This document shows positions 47,744 to 56,724 of a stretch of DNA of 62,950 nt, in pieces (positions within the stretch are counted from its first letter, which is position 1; each line of letters begins with the position of its first letter). Made by a program: the position numbers and the translations under genes. This DNA comes from Paludibacteraceae bacterium (GTDB lineage Bacteria; Bacteroidota; Bacteroidia; Bacteroidales; Paludibacteraceae). Below the pieces are notes generated by a model that searched no databases, was not told the DNA's origin, and saw only the letters and a list, made by a program, of their open reading frames with translations. The DNA lies in the NCBI GenBank assembly GCA_017646805.1, contig JAGCLW010000038.1, forward strand, positions 1 through 62,950, given 5' to 3'.

Positions 47744-48862
47744 ATGGAACAATTAAGGAGCAACATTGCACTTTCTATGTTGAAAGGAATTGGTCCTATT
47801 TTGGCAAAAAATTTAGTTGCCTATTTAGGTTCTTCGGAAGCGGTTTTTAAGGAAAAAGCCTTAACGCTTTCAAAAATTCCTGAAATAGGGAAAGTTTTGT
47901 CGGAGAAAATTATTTCACAACACGATGATGCTTTTAAGCGTGCAGATAAAGAGATTGAATTTATTCAAAAGAATAATATTAAAGCATTGTTTTATGCTGA
48001 TGAAGAATATCCTTATCGGTTAAGAGAGTGTGAAGATTCACCGATTGTTTTGTATGTTCTTGGCAATGCTGATTTATCAAACACAAAGATGCTTTCTATG
48101 GTTGGAACGCGAAAGGCGACGGATTATGGGAAAAATCTTTGTGATAATTTTGTGAGAGAAATTGCGTGTTTGGTTCCAAATTCAACGATTATTAGTGGGT
48201 TGGCTTACGGAATAGATATTGCGGCACATCGTGCGGCGTTAAAACATCAAATTCCGACAATTGCCGTTTTGGCTCATGGGTTGGATCGAATTTATCCGGA
48301 ATTTCATCGAGATACAGCAAAGAAAATTATAGAAGATGGCGGAGCGTTATTGACAGAATATCCTTCAGGAACAAAAATGGATCGTTCGTATTTTGTACAA
48401 CGCAATCGTATTGTGGCGGGATTGTCTGATGCAGTCGTTGTTGTGGAAAGTGCAAAAAAAGGAGGTTCGTTGATAACGACAGAAGCTGCGTTGGCTTATA
48501 ATCGAGATATTTTTGCTTTTCCGGGGCGAGTTGGAGATGAATCATCGGAAGGTTGCAACGATTTGATTTCCCATTTAAAAGCGGGTTTAATTACTTCTGC
48601 AAAAGATTTGGCTCGATTGATGAATTGGTCGATTGATGAGAAAAAACAAAAGGTTGTTCAACCTAAATTATTTGATAATCTTTCGCCCGAACAAGAAACA
48701 ATAGTTTCTTTTCTTCGAAAGAAAAAAGAAAGTGTTCATATTGATGAAATATCATTGGAAACCAATATCCCTATATATAAGATGCAACATCTTGTATATC
48801 AGTTGAATGAGAAAGGAATTTTGGTATTAAAACCAGGAAATATGTATCAATTAAATTTTTAA
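47744..48862 (+). CDS. dprA: DNA processing protein DprA
   Basis: Loads RecA on single-stranded DNA taken up in transformation and protects it. The 372-residue protein has a helical N-terminal HhH region (LKGIGPILAKNLVAYLG), the Rossmann-like core (MLSMVGTRKATDYGKNL, SGLAYGIDIAAHRAAL, then QRNRIVAGLSDAVVVVESAKKGGSLITTEAALAYNRDIFAFPG) and a C-terminal winged helix (ISLETNIPIYKMQHLVYQLNEKGILVL). I chose the ATG at 47744 over a TTG at 47738. A periplasmic HhH protein at 52.5 kb is another possible DNA-related gene nearby. Confidence 0.94.
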   Translation: MEQLRSNIALSMLKGIGPILAKNLVAYLGSSEAVFKEKALTLSKIPEIGKVLSEKIISQHDDAFKRADKEIEFIQKNNIKALFYADEEYPYRLRECEDSPIVLYVLGNADLSNTKMLSMVGTRKATDYGKNLCDNFVREIACLVPNSTIISGLAYGIDIAAHRAALKHQIPTIAVLAHGLDRIYPEFHRDTAKKIIEDGGALLTEYPSGTKMDRSYFVQRNRIVAGLSDAVVVVESAKKGGSLITTEAALAYNRDIFAFPGRVGDESSEGCNDLISHLKAGLITSAKDLARLMNWSIDEKKQKVVQPKLFDNLSPEQETIVSFLRKKKESVHIDEISLETNIPIYKMQHLVYQLNEKGILVLKPGNMYQLNF

Positions 48863-48887
48863 AGTAAAAAATTAAAAATTATTAAAA

Positions 48888-49841
48888 ATGAGTTCAATAG
48901 CTTGGATTATTTTTTTCGTTGTTCTTATCGCTATGTTGGCGATTGACTTGTTTGTTTTGAATCGAAATCCTCATGAAGTTAAAGTAAAGGAGGCTCTTTG
49001 GCAAACATTGATGTGGATTGTTGTCTCATTGTTATTTTGTGTCGGAATTTATATTTTTGACGGGAATGGAGGATTGTTTACAGGAGGAGAAAAAGCATTG
49101 GAATTTTTGACGGGTTATCTTATAGAGAAAGCTCTTAGCATGGATAATTTGTTCGTTTTTGTTATGCTTTTTTCTGCATTCGCAATTCCGCCAAAGTATC
49201 AACATGAGGTGCTTTTTTGGGGAATTATAGGAGCTTTGGTGATGCGAGCATTGTTTATTTTTGCCGGAGTTGCTTTGATTGCTAAATTTCATTGGATTAT
49301 TTATGTTTTTGGTGCATTTCTTATTTTTTCAGGAATTAAAATGGTGTTTCACAAAGAAGAAGAACAGCCGGATCCGGAAAAAAATAGTATAGTGAAATTT
49401 TGTAAAAAATTATTTCCGGTGACATCAGTGCTTCACGGCGGAAAGTTTTTTGTTCGTGAAAATGGAAAGCGTTTTGCGACGCCATTATTCATTACGCTCA
49501 TTGTGATTGAATGCACGGATTTAATTTTTGCTGTGGATTCGATTCCTGCGGTGTTGGCAGTTTCGAATGATCCATTTATTGTTTTAACATCAAATATGTT
49601 TGCAATTCTTGGACTTCGAGCATTGTATTTTGCTTTGGCAGGAATTACTCAATATTTTGTTTATTTAAAATATGGTTTGGCAATAATTCTTTCTTTTGTG
49701 GGCGTGAAAATGGTCATTGGAGGATTTGGCATACATGTTTCTATTGGAATTTCTCTTGCTGTAATTTTTGGAGTCATATTGTTGTCTATCTTGGGTTCTG
49801 TTTTTTTTGCAAAAAAGAAAGAAGTTAAAATTAATGAATAA
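48888..49841 (+). CDS. TerC family integral membrane protein
   Basis: The 317-residue protein has about eight hydrophobic helices and TerC hallmarks: LTGYLIEKALSMDNLFVFVMLFSAFAIPPKYQHEVLFWGI in the first half and FITLIVIECTDLIFAVDSIPAVLAVSNDPFIVLTSNMFAILGLRALYF in the second. The conserved acidic residues in both halves suggest metal handling. TerC members help export manganese or metallate secreted proteins; tellurite resistance is the historical name only. The stop is one base away from the ddl start. Confidence 0.92.
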   Translation: MSSIAWIIFFVVLIAMLAIDLFVLNRNPHEVKVKEALWQTLMWIVVSLLFCVGIYIFDGNGGLFTGGEKALEFLTGYLIEKALSMDNLFVFVMLFSAFAIPPKYQHEVLFWGIIGALVMRALFIFAGVALIAKFHWIIYVFGAFLIFSGIKMVFHKEEEQPDPEKNSIVKFCKKLFPVTSVLHGGKFFVRENGKRFATPLFITLIVIECTDLIFAVDSIPAVLAVSNDPFIVLTSNMFAILGLRALYFALAGITQYFVYLKYGLAIILSFVGVKMVIGGFGIHVSIGISLAVIFGVILLSILGSVFFAKKKEVKINE

Positions 49842-49842
49842 A

Positions 49843-50832
49843 ATGAAAAAAAATATTGCAATTGTTGCAGGAGGAGATCAATCGGAAGTTGTAGTTTCGC
49901 TTAAAAGTGCAGCGGGACTTTCTTCTTTTATTCCGTCAGAAAAGTATAACATTTATGTTGTTGTTATTCAGGCTTCAAGTTGGAAAGTTCAGTTGAATGA
50001 TGATGTTGAAATTCCGATTGACAAGAATGATTTTTCGTTTGTTTTGAATGGAGAAAAAATCACTTTTGATTGTGCATATATCACAATTCATGGAATTCCT
50101 GGCGAAGATGGACGTTTGCAGGGATATTTTGAAATGATTGGAATGCCGTATACTTGTTGTGATGTTTTGGCGGCAGCATTGACGTACAATAAATTTACTT
50201 GTAATCATTATTTGAAAGGATTTGGAGTAAATGTTGCAGAAAGCATAATGCTTCGAAAAGGGCAAACGATAGAAAGCAAAGAAGCGGTAAATCAATTAGG
50301 ATTACCGATTTTTGTAAAACCAAATGTGGGAGGATCGAGTTTTGGAGTGACAAAAGTAAAATCGGAAGAAGAAATTCAAAAAGCGGTAGAAAAAGCGTTT
50401 GCCGAAGGAGATCAAGTAATTTTGGAAAGTTATATGAAAGGAACTGAAATTACTTGTGGTATGTATAAAACAAAAGAAAAGACGGTTGTTTTTCCGATTA
50501 CGGAAGTAGTGAGCGAGAATGAATTTTTTGATTTTGATGCAAAATACAAAGGTCAGGTTTCGGAAATTACACCGGCACGATTGAGCGAAGATTTAACAAA
50601 TCGAGTGAAACAACAAACGGATAAAATTTATGAATTGATTGGAGCTCGTGGAATTATTCGTGTGGATTACATTATTACCGAAGGAGAAAAAATCAATCTC
50701 CTTGAGGTTAATACGACTCCGGGAATGACTCCGACTTCGTTTATTCCTCAACAAATTGCGGCTGCAGGATTAAAAATTCAAGATGTAATGACTGACGTGA
50801 TTGAGAACGCAATAGAAATGTCGCAACAATAA
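49843..50832 (+). CDS. ddl: D-alanine--D-alanine ligase
   Basis: ATP-grasp enzyme making the D-Ala-D-Ala dipeptide of peptidoglycan. The 329-residue protein starts MKKNIAIVAGGDQSEVVVSL (the ATG at 49843; longer readings run into terC). Key segments are HGIPGEDGRLQGYFEMIGMPYTCC (about residues 75-98), the ATP-grasp strands PIFVKPNVGGSSFGVTKV and VILESYMKGTEITCGMY, and the metal-binding end RVDYIITEGEKINLLEVNTTPGMT. Motifs indicate D-Ala rather than D-lactate as substrate. Confidence 0.94.
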   Translation: MKKNIAIVAGGDQSEVVVSLKSAAGLSSFIPSEKYNIYVVVIQASSWKVQLNDDVEIPIDKNDFSFVLNGEKITFDCAYITIHGIPGEDGRLQGYFEMIGMPYTCCDVLAAALTYNKFTCNHYLKGFGVNVAESIMLRKGQTIESKEAVNQLGLPIFVKPNVGGSSFGVTKVKSEEEIQKAVEKAFAEGDQVILESYMKGTEITCGMYKTKEKTVVFPITEVVSENEFFDFDAKYKGQVSEITPARLSEDLTNRVKQQTDKIYELIGARGIIRVDYIITEGEKINLLEVNTTPGMTPTSFIPQQIAAAGLKIQDVMTDVIENAIEMSQQ

Positions 50833-50858
50833 ATTTTTTTTAAATCCTTATTTTACAA

Positions 50859-51644
50859 ATGATACGATCAACCATTTATGGTCCAATTCAAAGTCGGCGA
50901 TTAGGTCGCTCTTTGGGAATAAATCTAATGCCGGAGCATGTTAAAGTTTGTTCGTTTGATTGCTTGTATTGTGAATGTGGATTTCTTACAGGCGAGAAGG
51001 CAGCGATTCCTTCTCGTTTTTTTATTGTATCGGAATTAGAAAAGCAATTACGATTATTTTCTGAAAAACAAGAAACGATTGATAGTTTTACTTTTTCCGG
51101 AAATGGAGAAGCTACTTTGCATCCCGATTTTGAAGCAATTATTGATGATACAATTCGTCTTCGTGATCAATATTTTCCATCTTCACGTATTACTGTTTTG
51201 AGTAATTCCACTCGAATATTTGATTCTTCGGTAAGACGGGCTTTGCAAAAAGTAGACGAAGCCGTTTTAAAGTTGGATTCGGCAATCACTTCAACGATGC
51301 AATTGTTGGATCAACCGAATGATAAATCGTTTTCTTCAGAAAAAATCATTGAAGGATTGACCATGTTTCGTGAGCAGATTGAAAAAGATGGTCATGGAAA
51401 ATTGACGATTCAAACGATTCTTCTTCGTGGATCGTATCAAGAAAAAATGGTTGATAATACTTCCGCAATAGAACAAAAAGCTTGGTTAAAAGCGATAGAA
51501 TCTATTCGTCCGCATTCCGTAATGCTCTATGCATTAGATCGTCCGGCTCCGATTGAAACGTTGGAAAAAGTTTCTATGGAAGAAATGATTTTGTGGAAAG
51601 AAAAAGTTTCTGAGTTAGGAATAAATGTAGTTGTTGCTGGATAA
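50859..51644 (+). CDS. Radical SAM protein (COG0731-like)
   Basis: The 261-residue protein begins TIYGPIQSRRLGRSLGINLMP, typical of a small radical SAM family with similarity to wybutosine-type Fe-S oxidoreductases. The cluster motif is Cys32-x3-Cys36-x2-Cys39 (CSFDCLYC). The SAM-binding segment is FTFSGNGEATLHPDFEAII. No second cluster domain is seen. The substrate is unknown. It is followed by two outer-membrane-type proteins with very small gaps, so they may form an operon. Confidence 0.85.
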   Translation: MIRSTIYGPIQSRRLGRSLGINLMPEHVKVCSFDCLYCECGFLTGEKAAIPSRFFIVSELEKQLRLFSEKQETIDSFTFSGNGEATLHPDFEAIIDDTIRLRDQYFPSSRITVLSNSTRIFDSSVRRALQKVDEAVLKLDSAITSTMQLLDQPNDKSFSSEKIIEGLTMFREQIEKDGHGKLTIQTILLRGSYQEKMVDNTSAIEQKAWLKAIESIRPHSVMLYALDRPAPIETLEKVSMEEMILWKEKVSELGINVVVAG

Positions 51645-51649
51645 AAAAA

Positions 51650-52468
51650 ATGAGACGGGGATTGTTTTTATTGTGTTTGTTTTGCTCGCAATTGGTTTTT
51701 GCGTTGGATTTTGAAAAATTAACATCGTCTGTTAATGTGCCCGGCAATGCAACAACTTCGTATGAAAAACAATGGACTCCATTTCATAATCCGTCGGCTC
51801 TTTCCATGAAAAAAGGAGCGAAGAAAGCCTCTTTTTCTCTTTCCTATAACAATTATTTCACGTTAAAAGAATTTTCTTCTTATGCAGCTTCTGCGTCAAT
51901 GTTTACGAAATATATTGATGTCGGGGTTGCATTTTCTCGTTTTGGTTTTAGTGAATACAATGAAAATATCGTTGGATTAGCCGTTTCTCGCAAATTTGCT
52001 AATCGTTTTACTATTGCAATTCAAGGAGATTATTGTTTTGTTTCAATTCCAAAAACAGAAGGGACGCATGGTGTTTTTCTTTTTGAATTAGGAACGATGG
52101 TTGATGTTTATAAAGGATTTTCAATTGGATTTCATGCGTTTAATCCGATTTTGTCTTCCATTCAATTTGGTACAAATAAAATTGAAATACCATCTATTTA
52201 TAGTCTTGGTTTTTCTTATGAATATTTGCAATATATGACTTTTTTGCTTCAAATTGATCAACAAGTTTTTGCTCCAACCCGGTTTAAAATCGGAATGGAA
52301 TACGATGTGAATGATTTCTTTGTTGCAAAAATTGGATTTCAAGGTTTTCCGGCACAACCGATGATTGGATTTAGTGCAAAATATATTGGTATTCAGTTAG
52401 ATGTAAAATTGGAGTGGCATACTTCTTTGGGAGTCAATACCGGATGTAGATTGTCTTATTCGTTTTAG
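51650..52468 (+). CDS. Predicted outer-membrane beta-barrel protein (PorV/PorQ-like)
   Basis: The 272-residue protein has a signal peptide (FLLCLFCSQLVFA) and alternating amphipathic strands ending in Phe (SYSF at the C-terminus), the usual mark of an outer-membrane barrel. Early text such as ATTSYEKQWTPFHNPSAL resembles PorV/PorQ or UPF0164-type barrels, but I cannot name a family with certainty. It lies 3 bases before the HhH-barrel gene, so the two are very likely made together. Function is unknown. Confidence 0.65.
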   Translation: MRRGLFLLCLFCSQLVFALDFEKLTSSVNVPGNATTSYEKQWTPFHNPSALSMKKGAKKASFSLSYNNYFTLKEFSSYAASASMFTKYIDVGVAFSRFGFSEYNENIVGLAVSRKFANRFTIAIQGDYCFVSIPKTEGTHGVFLFELGTMVDVYKGFSIGFHAFNPILSSIQFGTNKIEIPSIYSLGFSYEYLQYMTFLLQIDQQVFAPTRFKIGMEYDVNDFFVAKIGFQGFPAQPMIGFSAKYIGIQLDVKLEWHTSLGVNTGCRLSYSF

Positions 52469-52471
52469 AAG

Positions 52472-54514
52472 ATGAGAAAAGTTGTTTTTTTCATATTATT
52501 TTGTTGTGTATCAAGATTTGCTTTTTCGTCTTCGTACGAAAGTAGAATAGATGACATTATTGATGTTTTGACTTCATTTGATGACGACGGAGAACTTGAC
52601 GATGATTATTTGGAGCGAGTGATGGAAGATTTGGATTTTTATAGCGAAAATCCAATTGATCTTAATCATGTGAAATCAGAAGATTTGCGTCGGCTTCATT
52701 TTCTTTCAGAAAGACAGATCGATAATATTATTCGCTATGTTTACGAATTGGCTCCGGTGTACGAATTGCACGAACTTTATCTTATTCCGGATTTGTATGA
52801 TCAAGATATTTTGAATCTCTTGCCTTTTGTTTGTCTGACAAATAGTCCGAAAGCAGAAAAACATTTGTATGCGTCAGATATTTTTCGTTTCGGAAAACAC
52901 GAAGTTGTGCTTCGCACAGGACGAACAATCGAAGAAAAACAAGGTTATACCGACGAAGAGACGCCAAGCAATACGTATTTAGGCGATCCTTTTGCCTATT
53001 CATTGCGTTATCGATTCAAGTATAAAGATCAGGTTTATTTTGGTCTTTCGGGAGAAAAAGATGCGGGCGAATTAGTTTGGGGCGAAAAATCAAAAGTGTT
53101 TGATTCGTATCATTTTTCGTTTCAATTGAAAAATGTCAAACGACTTCGTAATTTTGTTTTAGGAGATTTTCGTGCCACTTTTGGAGAAGGATTGGTGGTC
53201 AATACCAATTTTTCAATATCTAAAACGACTAATGCTACAGATGTGAATCTTTCGGCTGATGGATTAAATAAATTTTCTTCATTGTCTGAAAGCAATTATT
53301 TTCGTGGAATTGGAGCAACGATTGATTTGGATTATCTCAATCTTACGGCGATGTATTCAATCAATACGATGGATGCGAATTTGAAAAATGATACATTCCC
53401 AACGGTTTATTTTGATGGTCTTCATCGTACGAAGACGGAAATTCTTCATAAAAATTCGATTTGGACACAATCTGCCGCACTCAATTTGGATCATTCGTCT
53501 TCTTGGTATCGGGTTGGATTAAACGGAATGTTTACGTGGTTTAATGCACAATATTTTCCAACGTTTCGTCCCTATAATTTGTATTATTTCAAGGGAAATT
53601 ATCAATTGGGAGGAAGTGTTTATTATTCGTTGAATCGTAATGGTTTTCGATTTAAGGGAGAAACAGCTTTGGATAAAGAAGGCGATGTGGCAACAATCAA
53701 TTCGTTGACAATCAATTTTGTGAATTTTTCGGCAGTAGTTCTTCATCGTTATTATTCGCCTTCGTATGATGCGTTTTATTCACGATCGTTTGGCGAATCT
53801 TCCACAGTACGAAATGAGCATGGACTTTATCTTGGATTTTCTTATCGAAATGCCAATCGATGGGGAATCTCTTCTTATTTTGATTGTTACCAATTTCCTT
53901 GGTTAAAATCATCTGTTTCAAAACCTTCTTCTGTTGGATTTGATGCAATGGCACAAGTAGAATATTTTCCTACAGACAAATTATTGTTTAATTTACGATT
54001 CAAATTTGAATCGTATGACAAAAATCAACCAAGAGAAAAATCGTCTCTTCCTTTGGTTTTAGGAAAATATGATAAAAGTTCGTTGCGATTGCGAATGAAA
54101 TATAATTTGAATCGTTCGTGGAATTTTACGTCTGTTGTAGAAGGTAATTTTGCGAAAAATGAGGTGGAAAATACGACATTTGGTATAATGGGCATGATTG
54201 ATTTTTCTTATTCTCCGCGACGAATTCCTTTGGTTGCTTCTTTGCGATACGAGATTTTTAAAACCGAAGATTACAACAATCGCTTTTATCTTTATGAGCG
54301 AGACGTGCTTTATGCTTTTTCTTCCGCAATGCTTTATGGATACGGGAATCGTTATTATTTGAATTTGAAATATCAGCCAATTTCTTTTTTGTCAATTTAT
54401 TTTAAGATTGCTCAAACGTTGTATTTTGATAAAGAAACAATTTCTTCCGGAGGAGAAGAAATTAAATCTAATCATAAAACCGATGCGAATTTGTTGGTTT
54501 GTTTTCGTTTTTGA
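52472..54514 (+). CDS. Helix-hairpin-helix protein with a beta-barrel-like C-terminus
   Basis: The 680-residue exported protein (signal VVFFILFCCVSRFAFS) has an acidic helical region and then a ComEA-like HhH segment (NPIDLNHVKSEDLRRLHFLSERQIDNII, about residues 63-90), followed by ELAPVYELHELYLIPDL. From about residue 130 the sequence is strand-rich, with many aromatic residues, and ends in FRF, as in an outer-membrane barrel. HhH units usually bind DNA non-specifically. An outer-membrane or periplasmic DNA-handling role is inferred, not shown. I recall this architecture as a recurring hypothetical family in Bacteroidota. Confidence 0.7.
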   Translation: MRKVVFFILFCCVSRFAFSSSYESRIDDIIDVLTSFDDDGELDDDYLERVMEDLDFYSENPIDLNHVKSEDLRRLHFLSERQIDNIIRYVYELAPVYELHELYLIPDLYDQDILNLLPFVCLTNSPKAEKHLYASDIFRFGKHEVVLRTGRTIEEKQGYTDEETPSNTYLGDPFAYSLRYRFKYKDQVYFGLSGEKDAGELVWGEKSKVFDSYHFSFQLKNVKRLRNFVLGDFRATFGEGLVVNTNFSISKTTNATDVNLSADGLNKFSSLSESNYFRGIGATIDLDYLNLTAMYSINTMDANLKNDTFPTVYFDGLHRTKTEILHKNSIWTQSAALNLDHSSSWYRVGLNGMFTWFNAQYFPTFRPYNLYYFKGNYQLGGSVYYSLNRNGFRFKGETALDKEGDVATINSLTINFVNFSAVVLHRYYSPSYDAFYSRSFGESSTVRNEHGLYLGFSYRNANRWGISSYFDCYQFPWLKSSVSKPSSVGFDAMAQVEYFPTDKLLFNLRFKFESYDKNQPREKSSLPLVLGKYDKSSLRLRMKYNLNRSWNFTSVVEGNFAKNEVENTTFGIMGMIDFSYSPRRIPLVASLRYEIFKTEDYNNRFYLYERDVLYAFSSAMLYGYGNRYYLNLKYQPISFLSIYFKIAQTLYFDKETISSGGEEIKSNHKTDANLLVCFRF

Positions 54515-54541
54515 AACGAAAAAATTGAATTTGTTATAAAT

Positions 54542-54576
54542 AAAAAAAGGACTAAAAGTTATTTAGTCCTTTTTTT
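54542..54576. terminator. Bidirectional Rho-independent terminator
   Basis: Perfect stem GGACTAAA / TTTAGTCC (54549-54556 with 54562-54569) with 5-nt loop, seven A before and seven T after, between converging genes. Confidence 0.92.
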
Positions 54577-54595
54577 ATGAAAAGTATAGGATAAA

Positions 54596-55696
54596 TTATA
54601 CATTAAAACGGAAGTGCATGATGTCGCCATCTTCTACAATATATTCTTTCCCTTCAACGTTGATTTTTCCGGCTTCTTTGCAAGCAGTTTCGGATCCGAG
54701 AGAAATATAATCATTGTATTTGATGACTTCTGCACGAATAAATCCTTTTTCAAAGTCGGTGTGAATTACTCCGGCACATTGAGGAGCTTTCCAACCTTTC
54801 CCAAAAGTCCATGCACGGACTTCTTGCACTCCGGCAGTAAAATAGGTTTGAAGATTTAGGAGTTTGTAAGCGGCTTTGATGAGGCGAGCGACACCGGATT
54901 CTGTCAGTCCGGCTTCTTCAAGAAACATTTGTCTTTCTTCGTATGTTTCGAGTTCGGCAATGTCGGCTTCTAATCCGGCGGCTACGATAAGGATTTCTGC
55001 ATTTTCATCTTTTGTTGCTTCACGAACCGCTTCAACGTACGCATTTCCGTTGACGGCAGAAGCCTCATCAACATTGCAAACATACATTACAGGTTTTGCT
55101 GTGAGCAAACCAAGATCTTTGACAAGTTTGAGTTGTTCTTTATCCAATTCTACAGTGCGAGCTGATTTCCCTTGAAGAAGGGCATCGCGATATTGAACAA
55201 GAATGTCATAGATGGCTTTTGCGTTTTTGTCACCACCGGTTTTTGCTTGTTTTTCAACACGAGAAAGACGACTTTCTACAGTTTCAAGGTCTTTAAGTTG
55301 AAGTTCTGTATCGATAATTTCTTTGTCGCGAACGGGGTCGATAGAGCCATCTACGTGTGTGATATTTTCGTTTTCAAAGCAACGTAAAACGTGAAGAATT
55401 GCATCTGTTTCGCGAATATTCGCCAAGAATTTATTTCCAAGACCTTCACCTTTGCTTGCTCCTTTTACCAATCCGGCAATATCCACAATTTCAACTGTCG
55501 TAGGAACGATTCGTTGTGGATTGACTAATTCGGCAATTTTATTTAGACGTTCGTCTGGAACGGTAATGACGCCAACGTTTGGTTCGATTGTGCAAAAAGG
55601 AAAATTGGCAGCTTGTGCTTTTGCGTTTGACAAGCAATTAAAAAGAGTTGACTTTCCTACATTTGGAAGTCCTACAATACCACATTGTAAAGCCAT
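54596..55696 (-). CDS. ychF: Redox-regulated ATPase YchF
   Basis: Obg-related P-loop protein that prefers ATP over GTP and affects stress responses and ribosome-linked processes. The 366-residue protein has Walker A GLPNVGKSTLFNCLSN (about residues 8-23), DIAGLVKGASKGEGLGNKFL, the switch NVDEASAVNG in place of the GTP-specific NKxD, and a C-terminal TGS-like domain (VRAWTFGKGWKAPQCAGVIHTDFEKGFIRAEV). Length is standard. It is the last gene of the minus-strand run to the right. Confidence 0.96.
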   Translation of the reverse strand: MALQCGIVGLPNVGKSTLFNCLSNAKAQAANFPFCTIEPNVGVITVPDERLNKIAELVNPQRIVPTTVEIVDIAGLVKGASKGEGLGNKFLANIRETDAILHVLRCFENENITHVDGSIDPVRDKEIIDTELQLKDLETVESRLSRVEKQAKTGGDKNAKAIYDILVQYRDALLQGKSARTVELDKEQLKLVKDLGLLTAKPVMYVCNVDEASAVNGNAYVEAVREATKDENAEILIVAAGLEADIAELETYEERQMFLEEAGLTESGVARLIKAAYKLLNLQTYFTAGVQEVRAWTFGKGWKAPQCAGVIHTDFEKGFIRAEVIKYNDYISLGSETACKEAGKINVEGKEYIVEDGDIMHFRFNV

Positions 55697-55711
55697 GAAA
55701 AATAAATTATT

Positions 55712-56722
55712 TTAGTTTTTTTTATATAGTTTAATTGTATTGTCGTCAATATTGACGTTTTTTTGTAAAATACAGTTGGTTAATTTTGGAGATGAAATTC
55801 CGTTTTTTATATAAAGATTTGGATTTGTTTCGATTCTTGCCTCGTCCCAAAATCCGGTATCAATAAAGCGTTGCAATGTATTTTTTCCGCCTTCAACGAT
55901 GAGAGACGAAATGTTTTTTTTGTACAAAACGTTGAGAATTTCTTCTATTGTTTGATTGTTTTGTCCCAACACAATCGTTGGTGCTTCATCGTTGAATATG
56001 TTGTAGTTGTTTTTGTTTAATTCTTCTTTTGGATCAAGAACGATGCGAATAGGATTTTTGTAATTTGAATTGTTTCCTCGATAAGTTAGACGAGGATTAT
56101 CCGTGATGATTGTATTTTTTCCTACAAGGATTGCCATTTCTTGTCCTCGCATTTCATGTACCAATTGACTTGTGTTTTGTGTTGAAATTTTTATTGGAGA
56201 AATGTTGTTTTTTTCGTCAATTTGTGCGATAAAACCATCGGAAGATTGAGCCCATTTTAAGAAAATATATGGTCGATGTTTTTCGTGAAAAGTGAAAAAT
56301 CGTTTGTTTAGCTCTCTTCCTTCTTTTTCCAAAATTCCAACAACAACTTCTATTCCGGCGTTTTGCATCATTTTTATGCCACGTCCGGAAACTTCAGGGA
56401 ACGGATCTTTGTTGGCAATGACGACTCGTTTGATTTGTTTACGAATAATTAAATCTGCACAAGGAGGTGTTTTTCCCCAATGAGAACAAGGTTCTAAATT
56501 TACATAAAGAGTACTTTGTGAAAGCAATGATTCGTTTTCAACGCTATTGATTGCATTTACTTCTGCATGAGCTTTTCCGTAACGTTCGTGATAGCCTTGT
56601 CCGATGATTTTATTATTGTGTACAATGACGGATCCGACCATAGGATTTGGAGCAACGGTTCCCAGCCCTTTGAGAGCTAAGTTCATGCACAATTTCATAT
56701 AATCGGAATCGGTTTGAGTCAT
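55712..56722 (-). CDS. ribD: Bifunctional riboflavin biosynthesis deaminase/reductase RibD
   Basis: Two successive steps of riboflavin synthesis. The N-terminal cytidine-deaminase-like domain binds zinc through HAEVNAI (about residues 51-57) and EPCSHWGKTPPCADLII. The C-terminal reductase domain (from about residue 150) starts YIFLKWAQSSDGFIAQ and ends with FIDTGFWDEARIETNP. The 336-residue length is slightly short but complete. It lies two bases after tyrS on the minus strand, and no FMN riboswitch is present. Confidence 0.93.
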   Translation of the reverse strand: MTQTDSDYMKLCMNLALKGLGTVAPNPMVGSVIVHNNKIIGQGYHERYGKAHAEVNAINSVENESLLSQSTLYVNLEPCSHWGKTPPCADLIIRKQIKRVVIANKDPFPEVSGRGIKMMQNAGIEVVVGILEKEGRELNKRFFTFHEKHRPYIFLKWAQSSDGFIAQIDEKNNISPIKISTQNTSQLVHEMRGQEMAILVGKNTIITDNPRLTYRGNNSNYKNPIRIVLDPKEELNKNNYNIFNDEAPTIVLGQNNQTIEEILNVLYKKNISSLIVEGGKNTLQRFIDTGFWDEARIETNPNLYIKNGISSPKLTNCILQKNVNIDDNTIKLYKKN

Positions 56723-56724
56723 GA

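Noticed and set aside
49768..49842. Longer N-terminus of Ddl overlapping terC
   Set aside because: The extension reads through the terC gene in another frame and has no similarity to Ddl; the ATG at 49843 fits the family start.
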